Source: Neodontobutis hainanensis (Eukaryota; Chordata; Actinopteri; Gobiiformes; Odontobutidae). Taken from it: 64,000 nucleotides of DNA. Location of the stretch: contig JALDNG010000001.1 of assembly GCA_024349245.1 (NCBI GenBank), positions 818,001-882,000 of the forward strand. Direction: 5' to 3'. The first letter of the stretch is position 1, and each line of letters begins with the position of its first letter. Both the position numbers and the translations under genes were made by a program. This document shows positions 1-11,300 of this stretch, piece by piece. The notes under the pieces were generated by a model. It searched no databases. It saw only the letters and a program-made list of their open reading frames with translations, and was not told the origin of the DNA.

Positions 1-156
1 AGCCAGCTCTTGAAAGAAATGTAGCGGAGGAAGGGAGGGGAGGGATAGAGGTAGGAAAGGAGGGAAAATGCAGAGTGCAAGAACACAGTGTCATATTCAT
101 TTTTACAATCAGTCAAATGGATTGGATGTGATGCACAAGATACTCCATTGACAAGT

Positions 157-351
157 ATTGAACAGAGGGAAGAACTTATGACTGGATCACAATCTATTTA
201 CTTAACCCAAATCAAGCCCAAATCAAGACAAAAGACAAGACAAGTGGGTAAGTAGTACACCACAGGACAACACACACTGGGCAACAAGTAAATAGATTCT
301 GATCCAGTCATAAGTATGTAGAGTTTGGAGAAGTTCTTCCTTCTGTTCAAT
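157..351. repeat. Imperfect inverted repeat (about 50-66 bp arms)
   Basis: The arm at 157-204 is the imperfect reverse complement of 286-351. The right arm carries about 20 extra bases near its centre. The loop between them is AC-rich. This may be a small foldback element or MITE remnant; no target-site duplication was identified. Confidence 0.6.
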
Positions 352-360
352 GGGTCAACG

Positions 361-770
361 CGGCTGCTGGGTTCTAACTAACAGCAGGAAGTACAACCAC
401 ATCAGTCCAGTTTTAAAATCTCTGCACTGGCTTCCTTTTGCTCAGAGAATAGACTTTAAAACAGCACTGCTGGTTTAAAAGCCTCTTAATGGTTTATCAC
501 CAGAATATATTTCTGAAATACTAGCTTATGAGCCTCCTCGGACTCTGAGAACATCTGGGACAGGCCTTCTGCTCGTGCCCAGAGTTAGAACTAAACAGGG
601 TGAAGCAGCGTTTAAGTTTCATGCAGCAAAAATCTGGAACAGCCTCAACTTTAACAATATTCAAAGGGAGGTTAAAAACATACAAAACATAACAGACATA
701 GATACCAAACAGACAGGAACCAGGGACAAAAGGGAAGGGTGTAGTTATCCCTTATGTGTCTGGTTTATCT
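361..770 (+). mobile_element. LINE (L2/CR1-like) reverse-transcriptase C-terminal fragment
   Basis: Conceptual translation gives a pattern common in fish LINE ORF2 C-termini: HWLPFAQRIDFKTALL, then an in-frame stop, then PLNGLSPEYISE, EPPRTLRTSGTGLLLVPRVRTK and GEAAFKFHAAKIWNSL. It is 5' truncated and broken. The family is assigned from remembered motifs, so the clade (L2 versus a related CR1-group clade) is uncertain. Confidence 0.7.
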
Positions 771-807
771 GAAAAAACTTAAAAGGATTTTCTACAAACA
801 CAACATT

Positions 808-1075
808 CCAGTCCACTTTAAACCAGAGAACACGCTGCATCAAAAACTGGTCCATCCTTAAAACAAGATTCCTTCCCACAATCAGAGTACTGTAGTTTAT
901 GCAGTTCAGTGAAGAGTACAGTGACAGTTATGCCGGTGAAACTAAACAGCTTCACAAGAGGATGTATCAGCACAGAAGAGCCAATCCTGGAGGACCTGAA
1001 TCTGCAGTCCAGACGAAACATCTTCACCTTTAAAACTAAATCCAGATGCTTTTCCTTAAACCCTTTTTTCAAGAT
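808..1075 (+). mobile_element. Penelope-like element fragment (GIY-YIG endonuclease region)
   Basis: Forward translation shows VHFKPENTLHQKLVHP, then VVYAVQ. After a frame change it reads FSEEYSDSYAGETKQLHKRM and YQHRRANPGGPESAV. This resembles the C-terminal GIY-YIG domain of fish Penelope-like elements, in which a (Y/D)xYxGET core is followed by a Q-rich helix. At least one stop and one frameshift make it a dead fragment. It directly follows the LINE piece. Confidence 0.65.
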
Positions 1076-1140
1076 GTCCTGGATGACTGAGAACCTTCAC
1101 AGACCTATTGCTCTAATAGTGGACTTATCTATAATCTAAA

Positions 1141-1535
1141 ACTACAAGTGATACATAGTTAAATATTTTGAGTAAATATGAATAAGTTAAAATTTAAATT
1201 TCAAAGGAATTAATGCATTATTGTAACTAGTGGTAAAAAGATTTTTAATGATTTTTCTATAAATTTTCAACTTCATGATCCTAGTTGCCAGTAGGTGGCG
1301 GTAATGCGCCTTTTAAACTGTTTTAGCAAAAGGAGGAATTAAAAAGGAAGAAGTTCCTTCGGGTCATGTGGCTTTGTTTTTAACTCGTGGACATTTGTCT
1401 TTAGAATCTAAATGTGTCTTTATATACAGCGCATCTAGATCTAGACCAACATTTTAGTTCTAGCGGAATATGGTCCATCCCCGTTTATGTAGCATTTATG
1501 CTAACTTCATTTAGACCGACAGTTGAAACAGTAAA
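1141..1535. other. gtf3c3 upstream region
   Basis: AT-rich sequence without a recognisable gene. Around 1290 there is a short AGGTGGCGGTAATGCGCC-type segment, which I have seen repeated in teleost genomes. The gtf3c3 promoter must lie here. No TATA box at a convincing distance was recognised. Confidence 0.4.
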
Positions 1536-4500
1536 ATGTCGGGATTTAGCGCTGAGCTTATTGACTATCTAGAAGGGAGAATAACTTTCGAAGAGTTTGA
1601 CAGAAGGAGAGATGAGCGGAAAGTCCAGGTACAAATACGAATTAAACCCGCTAAACCATAAACCCAGCATTCAAGCTTGGCTAACAGACCCACAGTAGAT
1701 AGAAAACAATTGCTATATCGTGTCTTACCTGTTAAGTGCGTGTGTTTTAGGACACCGAAGATGCTGCTGAAGAGGTTTGTGAGGATGCTACGCCTTCCAC
1801 CTCCACTAAACTTGGAAAAATGGGTAAAGTGGAAATTGGTAACGTGCAGAGACTGTTAAAGTCTTTTCTATTATGCTTTCTATCTACATTTTTACATTAC
1901 TAGTCATAGACCGGTAAGACAGGTGTCTTTGCCGTTAAAGCTAGCTTTTGTCACACCACACAGATCAAAGTTTTTTGTTAATCTTTTGTAACTTTTGTAT
2001 AGGTTTGTAGAATTGCATAAACAATTGCACTGGATTTGAAAAGAGTACATTTAGCAACTATATCAAAAAATTTCACTGCTTCTTCTTTAGATGGAGTCAG
2101 CCCAGGAGTCCAGCTGGCATTCGCCTCCATTCTGGGACAAACCCCACAAGGGCCATCTTCAGAAGAGGAGGAGGGGGACGACGATGAAGATGATGACAAT
2201 GATGAAGAAGAGGAGGACGATGACGACACTTTAAGCTATATGGATGACACAAAAGATGAGGACTACAAGGTAGAGCAGGAGCTGAAGGAGGCGAACATGG
2301 AAATAGCCGAAGAGGTTAAGTTGAAAAGGAAGTGGACCAGAAGGGGAAAAAGAGACAGGAGGAAGAGGATGATGGAGGATGATGATGAGGACAACCCAAC
2401 AGCAGGGGATGTATTTGCTCTGGAGATGGAGCTGAACAGAGAGAACAAGAAGATGATGAAGGTAAGGAGTTGTTGGGAGTATGGCAGATATATTGTAAGA
2501 TTTTACTTAGAGTGTTTGTGTGTTGCTTTAGGAGCGACGTAATCGTAGCAAGCTACCCCGTGCACTGAGAGGCCTAATGGGTGAAGCCAATATTCGCTAT
2601 GCCAGGGGCGAGAAGGAGGACGCCATCTTGATGTGTATGGAAATCATCAGACAAGGTATGAGGCGTCAAAACCTCATTATCACATGTTATACCCTTGCAG
2701 AGTTACAGTTTACTTATCATGGCTGTTGCAGCGCCTATGGCCTATGAACCCTTCTCCACTTTGACTATGATCTACGAGGACAATGACGACATGGAGAAAG
2801 CGCTGCAGTTTGGCCTGATTGCTGCTCATCTAAACCCCTCCGACTGTGATGAATGGATCAGACTGGCTGAAATGTCACTGGAGCAGGACAACATCCGACA
2901 GGCCATTGTGTGCTACTCTAAAGGTCAGGCAGGGTGATGATTCTGAACCGACTAATGAAGAAACAACTTAACATCAAAGGGAAGAAGCCCTTTGTAGGCT
3001 GTAACCAAAGCTCACAATATTATCTTTTTTTTTCTCAGCCGTTAAGTATGACCCCACCAATGTACGCTATTTGTGGGAGCGCTGCAACCTGCACATGCGT
3101 TTGGGTGAACACAAGCAGTGCATGGATGGCTACCGCAAGATCCTGTCACTCCTGCCCATGGAGGAAGGAGAGCACTTCATGCAGCTCTCCAAGGACATGG
3201 CCAAGTAACAACAACAGCACAGCACAGCATGTATTTCAATGAACATTTAAATTTAAAGAAAATAATCTATATTCTTCTGCATTGTTCATAGGAGTTATTA
3301 TGAGAGCAATGACTTGCCCGCAGCGCTGGGTGTGATTGAAGAAGCGCTGACACGACACCCCGATCTTGTCAGCGATGATGTCATCAACATGGCTGCTGAG
3401 CTGTACATCTCTAACCGCCAGTACAACAAAGCTATAGAGGTGACGAAGGCTGGCTATGAACTGGAAACAATTAGCAGTTTATAATAAGTACTATAATACT
3501 GTTTTTTTTATTTATTTATATTTTTTTCCAGGTTTTGGTGCAGTTTTCAAGTGTAGGGGTGGTTAAGACAGAACCTAAATCTGATGCTGCAGAACAGAAG
3601 GCAAAAGAGAAAGAGATGGAGAATACGGCTAAGGAAGTAGAGAAAACCGATTCAGAAAGCAGAGAGCCAGAAAAAGTGGAGGAAAAGCCTAAAAAGGAAT
3701 ATGGTATGGAGAGATATAAATTAAATCCATTACAAAATACTTCCTAATCCTTTCATAGCTGTCATATCCACTGTTTATAAAGTGACAAGGCCTTTTTTAA
3801 TGGATGATAACAGATTTGATTGTGAATTCTTTACATCAAGAATTTGTCTACATTTATCAATTGCAAATTAATCTTAAGGTCTTTTTCACACCTTCAGTTA
3901 TTCTCACCTTCTCTGTGAGTTTTCACACTCAGTTCTCTGCCCTCTGCTGGCTTATTTCTGAAAACTGTGAGTCTTGTAAAGCTGTGTGTGTGTAGGTGAA
4001 ATTCAAGACGTACACATACCAGACGATGTCCCTGTGGATCTAAAGGCCAAGCTCATTGTCTGCCTCATACACCTGCACGTCTATGAGCCTCTGGAGGTAA
4101 ACACTACTTTAATAATGGTTATTGCACAAATTGGAAGTTGTTTAAGCGAGATGTATACGTTCACAGGGGCTGGTGGCTTCGCTGATTGAACAGAGCCCAG
4201 AGGATATAGGGGATTTGTACCTAGATGTAAGTGAAGCCTACTTAGACGAGGGAAAGTATTTGTCAGCGCTGCCTCTGCTCACCTCTCTGGTCATATCAGA
4301 AAAGTACAACCTGGCTGTTGTCTGGCTCCGACACGCAGGTATGACATTTAAGATTAAAGTCAATCTTTAATATTAAATGTCAATATATTTATGATGACTT
4401 TTCTGAGCCAGAGTGTTTAAAGGCGCTGGGGCACATGGAAGCTGCAGCAGACAGCTACTCCCGAGTTGTGGAGAAGGCGCCACAACACCTGGAGGCCCGT

Positions 4501-6975
4501 CTCTCTCTGGCCACTTTGCTGCAGCAGCTGGGACGGCCTAAAGAAGCCCTCAAGGCCCTGGAGCCTATGTATGATAGTGAGACACTGGCGCAGGATTCCT
4601 CAGCTGCACAGAAGGCAAGTATGGGAACTATGATGATGTAAAAACAACTTACAACTCACTTTTTTGTGTTGTTTGGATAATCTTTACTTATTTGTGTCTC
4701 TTGTAGGAGTTGAAGCTGTTGCTGCATCGTTCTACTTTGCTGAAGACTCAGGGACAAACAGAGGGCTATCTAGATTCGATGATCAGTATGATCTCCATGT
4801 TGCTAAAAGTAAAACACACACACAAACCTTGTTCATACAATATGTCCTTTCTACAATATACACTTAAGGTTTTATGTGGAACGTTTTGCAAATGTCTCCT
4901 ACTGTTTAAATTAGACTGGGGTTTATCAAGCATATAAATAATTGCTTGATTATTATTGACTTGTGCTGCATATTTTTTCTGTGTTTCAGGTGGCAATGCA
5001 GCGTGCCAAAGTGGCTGTGCGCTGTGTCAACATGTCGGGGGAGACTCACCTGAGGCTGGTGAAGGCCCAAGTCACGCAGCCAGACATTACAGACCACGAA
5101 GCTGCCTATCTTGACAACACTGGTGTGTTTTTCTTGCTTTCATAAGTTACAATTGTCTGATCTTGGGAGTTCCTGGAAGCTTGACTGGTTCACAGAGGCC
5201 AGAGCTGACAGAAGATGTTGGCAGGACAATATCTGCTGTCAGCACCTATTAGTTGTTACCCAATATGAAAACAAAGCTGTTTATTGTAGAGGGCCTCTGT
5301 TTGAAGCCTGGCATGTTTTATCCTAATAAGTGCAAGGTTTTATTTTACCATTGTTGTCAGTTTTCCAAAAAGTACCATATGTTTTCCGGTTGTTTTTCTG
5401 CCTACCAGGCAAGCATTGTTGGCCATGTTTGTTGTATAGCAATGGGATAAAAATACACATGGAAAGCGAGAGTCAGCAGTGGAAAGTATTTAAATTCACA
5501 TGCAGGCAGAATATTTAGTTGGAATTAAAACTTCATTTTTTATGTCGCTTCAGAAGCTCCCCAATCCTTTTCCATCATTTTTTCCTTTTTTTTACAGCAT
5601 ATACAGTAGATTGCTATATCTTTTATTTGCATTGTTTAATTTCATTTGTGCATTCAGTCAAATGATGTTAAAACATCTTGTTTGTGTGTCCAGGTAAGAC
5701 CAATGTGCTGTCCAAAGAAGACTGGTGGCAGCTGCTGATGAGCTGCCTGTTCACTCTCTGTGAAGTGCATCGCTACGAAGAAACCGACCTGCTGGTTGAG
5801 TCGGCCATGGAGTTTTATTCCTTTTATGACAACAAGGAAAAGAGGAGGGAGTTGGAGTTCATCGGCCTGTCCGCCACCATACTCGACCAGAACCACTACA
5901 AAGCCTACAACTACATCAGGTAAGAAAGAATAAGTCACAGCTAACGGACGAAGAATAAAACATTAAAATTTTATTTATTTTTAAATAGGTTGATGTTAAT
6001 GGAAAACGTGAACTTGCCTCAGCTTTGGAATATTTTTAACCAGGTAACTGAAAATAAAATAAACACCGTATGTAAAATAATATTTTTATTAAAAATATAT
6101 TTGTTTGTTTTAGCTGACTACAAAGTCCTTGCACCAGCGCCACCATCGCTTCTGTCTGCGTCTGCTGCTGAAGTATCCCGACAACCACGCCCTGTGTGTC
6201 CTCTGTGGACATAACGCCATGGTGTCCGGGAGCTTCAAACACGCTCTGGGTACAAAAGTATACATATAACGCTCTCCACAACATGTTTTTCTTCTTTATT
6301 TTGTATTCACATTTGTTTATATTCTCAGGTCAGTATGTTCAGGCGTTCCAGACACATCCAAAGACCCCCTTATACAGTCTGTGTCTGGGCCTCACCTACT
6401 TCCACATGGCGTCGCAGAAGTATGTGGCCAAGCGTCATGCCCTAGTGCTGCAGGTACGGTGTGTTTCTTTATTTTTTGTTAGTTCTCTTGGCTGTTCTTA
6501 ATATTATTTATTTTTTTGTTTTCAGGGATTCTCATTCCTGTGGCGGTACGTAGAGTTGCGTGGAGAGTGTCAGGAGAGTATGTACAATCTTGGGAGAGCG
6601 CTGCATCAGATGGGCCTCACCCATTTGGCCATTCACTACTACCAGAAAGCACTTAGTCTGCCACCAGAAAAACTAGAGGTACAACTTATGATCACTGACT
6701 GTTCCTCATGCTTTAGACACTGACCGGTCAATTCAACAAACATCCTTAATTTTTCATTTTACATCTTTACATTTTGCACCAGCTTTCTTATTTTTTTCAT
6801 AACACAGATAATCTCTTCTCTAAGCTGTTTCCCTGTGCTTTTTCTCTTAAAGGGCATTGATGATGATCAGGTGGATCTACGAAGAGAAATTGCCTTTAAC
6901 CTCTCGCATATCTACCAGGCCAGTGGGAACATGGAGATGGCCCATCAGCTGATCCAAACACATTGTATTGTTTAA
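1536..6975 (+). CDS. gtf3c3: General transcription factor 3C polypeptide 3 (TFIIIC102), 19 coding exons
   Basis: TFIIIC subunit of the TauA lobe, which with its partners recognises the A box of tRNA-type promoters and recruits TFIIIB and Pol III in the nucleus. The N-terminus (MSGFSAELIDYLEG, FEEFDRRRDERK) and the C-terminal TPR region (QYVQAFQTHP, HMASQKYV, HLAIHYYQKAL) match vertebrate GTF3C3. Exons: 1536-1628, 1751-1823, 2091-2461, 2532-2655, 2732-2923, 3039-3204, 3292-3439, 3532-3703, 3996-4096, 4167-4338, 4412-4614, 4707-4808, 4990-5122, 5694-5919, 5989-6043, 6114-6249, 6329-6453, 6526-6678, 6853-6975. They sum to 2868 nt, or 955 aa, all in phase. Residues from about 60 form a long Glu/Asp run, and a second Lys/Glu-rich insert is coded at 3532-3703. 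Together these make it longer than the roughly 886 aa human protein. The intron after 4614 uses a GC donor. Confidence 0.96.
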
Positions 6976-7281
6976 ATATGTAACAGCTAATTCCCCTAAA
7001 ACTGTGTTTGGCAATGCATATCTGTAGAAAATGTAAAGTTAATGAGGCAAATTTTCTTAATATTTAATGACAATCCTGTAGGTGACGCTTTTGTCACTGG
7101 TATTGACAAGGTTTTGTAAAACAGTATTATGTACAGTATATTAGTTCATAAAAGTACAGTTTTGTTTTGCTGTATTTCAGTGTGATTTTTCTTTCTGTAT
7201 AAATATGTTACATAAGAATTGACCTGCTTTTTCTTTTTTTTTTGTTATTGCTGGGATTATGTCTGACAGATTGTGTCTAAA

Positions 7282-7287
7282 AATAAA
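7282..7287 (+). terminator. gtf3c3: Poly(A) signal, gtf3c3
   Basis: Canonical AATAAA about 307 bases after the gtf3c3 stop, in AT-rich 3'UTR sequence. Confidence 0.7.
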
Positions 7288-7990
7288 TCCTATTCTAAAT
7301 GCCTTCATTTGTCATGCTTTTCACTTCACTCGATACAGCGTGACCTTAAGCATATTTCCTTTGAAACGACTAATGCATACTTTTTGGATTTAACTCTTAT
7401 TAATATACCACAGCTGTAATTGGATTTCATGATATTTAAACCGTTATTAGCATTGAGAGCAGATAGTCATGAATGCATTCCAATGGGAAAGAGTAGAAGG
7501 TAAGTCAATTATTTCATGGTAGAAAAGTCATCTACTGCCTACTATTATTGGATTGTTTACTTAATTCACTGCTTTTTAAAGGTTTTGTAAAAAGGAGATG
7601 AATGGTAAAAGAAATTGCTTTAATTTCATAGTAGTCAAAAAAGCAGTAATATTACATTTAAATTGACACTGATTTTGAACCGTCCATGCTCGAGCCCTTT
7701 CAGTTCCCCGCAGAGGCCCTCCGACTCCAGTTTGTGCGCCCTTGCGCCACAAGGGGGTGGGGTGGGGGTGTTTCATCACTTATTTTGATGTCGAGGTCGC
7801 CGAGTGTAGCCTCTCACAACAATGCTCGCTTTAAGAAGTTCCTAACCTGCACTTTTCATGGCAACCCCTTCAAAAACAACCACACAGATGTATTTCCCTC
7901 TCGCAGGAGCACGTCTGATTAATATGGGAATAACATGCAGCGGAAAGAAGGAGGCGGATGTAATGCGGTCGAGGCAAATAAATAAGAGAT
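7288..7990. other. gtf3c3-hecw2 intergenic region
   Basis: No gene seen. The last 300 bases become richer in GC and CpG and probably form part of the hecw2 promoter. Open frames here on the minus strand have no family resemblance. Confidence 0.4.
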
Positions 7991-8306
7991 GAACGTCTAC
8001 CCAGCTTTGAAATATCACCAGGAGGTAAAAGGCGACATGGCAGCAATGTTTTGGCACGTAACGACGGAGTAAAAAAAGGGTTTTAAATGCGGTGTATCTG
8101 CACGGAGTTGAGGAGGTAGTGTTACCGAGAGGCAGCAGCGCCGTGTCCGGGCTTTGAAGCGCCCCACGCCGCCTGGACACAGATGAAGGCTCGATGATGT
8201 TGCCCGGGCCCGATGGAGACTCGTCGTCCATGATTACACTGCTTTGAGCGATTTCTCTGAAGCTTTATAAAAGGGATCTGCACGACGAAGTAAAACACTG
8301 GCTGAG
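7990..8306 (+). other. hecw2: Probable hecw2 first non-coding exon (5' limit unknown)
   Basis: CpG-containing sequence ends in a consensus donor (gctgag|gtaagg) at 8306. The next acceptor in the right orientation with a gene-like continuation is at 13845. No long forward ORF is present, as expected for a 5'UTR exon. The start coordinate is a guess; RNA evidence would define the transcription start. Confidence 0.45.
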
Positions 8307-11300
8307 GTAAGGCTCATTTAGAATTGACAGCAGCTAAATGTGGTTTGTTTGGTGCCAGGGTAGCTGCTCTGTGTGTTACACTTTTGCACAAATGGATGTC
8401 TCAATATGTTTATTATCTTTTCTATATCTGCCCATCTTCCCAAGCCCCAATGACCCGCTAATGTGAGCGGTACAGTGATCATTTCTGCTTCCCTGGCAGC
8501 TACAGTGGCAGTCCATTATTGCCAAGTAGAAACTAGACCTCATAATAAACTGCTTTGTCCTTCAGCTTGAGTGATGCTAAATCAAAAGGTTACAAAGAAA
8601 AAGAGTAAAGTCAACAAAGCTGTGATCTTTGGCTTGCACAAAGGCTGTCACAGAACATGAACTGAGATCAGAGATGTAATATCCCCAAACACAATCAGAT
8701 CAATCCCACAATACCAGCAGTCTGCAGCTCATCTTATTTCCTCTGTAAAAGCCCTGACCCCAGCTCAATGTGTAGGTGGACGGAGATAACTACTGGATAT
8801 CCTAGCTACTGAATGCTAAAATTAGAAATAAATCATGCTAGCCTCGTGAACTGTCACTAGTACCACTCTTTTATTATTATTTAAACACTTAACTAATAGA
8901 AAGAAAACACTCATAGTTGGACTGAACAAGACGTAAGCTAACTGTAATAATCAACTGAAATACAATGTTGCTAATGTGTAGCAGCTAAAAGTAGGCTAGC
9001 TATGTTACAATTAGAAAGTAGCTCAATAATGACACCTCCTTTCCTATAACTATGGCCAATATTATCGGTAATTTAATACACCAAACAATCACATTTCTCA
9101 AACCACAATGGGAATAACTTTATTTTTCTTTAATTTCCTTGACTAAGGCAGTTTTGTGCATCTTTAGTACAAAGACTTCTGTCTCTTTCTTATTGGCAGA
9201 TTACCAGAGTCACTGTGGGACTAATCCAAGTTTTCCTCCACAGCAGTGCTCTCATCCCTGTCACATCCTATTGGGCGTTTGGTCTGCGTCCTGATCCAGG
9301 AATGCACTGTAACCTCAAAACACACAAACTGTCCCAGAGGAATGTGCTGGGGACAGGAAGCTGTCGCCTCTGACAGGACCGCCTCATTGTTCTCCAATCA
9401 CACTACAGCTATTTCAGGACGAGTGTGTGTCACATCACTGAATGGTCCTGTCACAGCACTCTTTTCTGTTAGGTTGCTTCTTTTGCATACTTTTGATTTT
9501 AAAATCTCCCCGAGAGCAGCTTTTATGCTTTGACACTTGCATAATTCAGTATAGTAGCCTTCTGCCTGACTCACTCATGACTCCCCAGATTCTGCCCCAC
9601 CTCGAGGAAGGAACATTTTGATTTCAGTGGAAGAAAAGCTCCTCCTGTTTATGGCCACAAACATTTTATAGGAAACACTGTGTGCCTGTAAACACTCATT
9701 CCTGTGTTGGAAGAGGAGAAGCAGCCAAGCAAAAGCAACAATTTTTTTTTTTTTTGCTGCACGCAGATTGATTAAACAGCATACAGCCCGTGCATTTACC
9801 AGCAGTATATTGATGTCTCTGCCTGGCTCTGTTTTCCCTGGGTTGGGTATATTTTTAGTCACAAAGTCTCACCATTTAAAAATAACCTGCAGACTTGGAG
9901 CTGTTGCAAAGATACTGTATCTCATCCTGCTCGAAACACAGACAATAATTTCATATCGGTCTTTATCATAATCATAGTTTGAAGAAGGAGCTTGACAACG
10001 GATAAAGCCTTCAAAGATGGCTGCGATAATGTAACTAACCATTAGTGCATACACTTATAAGCAGAGGCAGGTAGTAATGAGTTACATTTACTCAGTTACA
10101 TTTACTTGAGTAACTTCTAAGAGTAGTTTTACTGCACCATACTTTTTAATGTTACTTGAGTAGATTTGTGCAGAAGTAATGCGGCTCTTACTCAGTTACA
10201 CTGGGCTACACTCGACCAGTTACTACCATTTATATACATTCTATGCTTTATTTTTGTCACCAGTGGATCGACCACATGACTGTGTTTCACCAATCAGACG
10301 TAGCCCTGCAGTCACATGACCCAACACACAAACTGTGGCGCATTTAGCAGACGGGGAAGGAAAAGACATGGAAAGAGGCAGAGGCTACCATCTCTAGTGT
10401 TGAAAGTGAAAAGGATGAACAGACCATATTTTTGTCTGATTACATCATTCTTAAACAAAATATCAGACATTACGATCAAACAGTTACTCAGAACTTGAGT
10501 AGTTTTTTAACCAAATATTTTTACTCTTACTTCAGTACAATTCTCAAAACTCTGTTTATAAGTTCCTGACTTTGGTGTTCTCCAGGGCATAGACTATGGC
10601 CTTTTTACATTATTTGAAAACCCATTTAGGCCAAACAGGTATTTCTTTTTATACTTGCACTGTGTATAGCGATTGCTATAACTGGAATTACTGTAAATAG
10701 GGTAATGCTATCAAGTTATCAAAATATAGATGTTAGCTCTATTCTACAGCAGCTCAGAGTGGATAAGGCTTTGATATATGGAGCTTTTTTTTATTTAATT
10801 TTATTTTTTTTATTATAATTTTTTTATTAAATCCTTGTATGAATCTACTCTTCTTTGAATAGGGCTATTGACAAGTTGGAAATAGACACCTATAGAGATT
10901 TCCATTATATATCCCTAAGGGTAAAATCAGGCAGGACAGTATTTATTCTTCACAGACAACCACAAACGTGTAGAGACGCCGAGGTCATAGGTCAGCGATG
11001 AGTCATCACTTCTAGTCTGTCTGCTCAATGTCTGGGCATTTATTTATTGATTATAATCCACCTTGGCTGATTAGTAGACCACCACCATGTAGCTCTTCAA
11101 ATTGAAAGATTCTTTTACTGTAATTTTCAGTCATTTGTTAATAAATGTTTGGCAGAGAAAGGGGATTATGATGAGTTATGACACGTGTGGCATGACCTTG
11201 TATTTTCTTCTCAAAGTGGATGCTTCCTTCATTATCATAACCGCAGCGTAATTGAATTTGAGGACTTTTGCCATATAATAGCATTAGGATTATTTGTCTT

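Noticed and set aside
4615..4622. Alternative GT donor (gtatgg) for gtf3c3 exon 11
   Set aside because: Using it would leave phase 1 against a phase-0 acceptor exon and break the conserved KELKLLLHRS reading.
7842..8231. 129-codon minus-strand frame in the hecw2 5' region
   Set aside because: It lies in CpG-bearing promoter/5'UTR sequence with no family resemblance; most likely chance.
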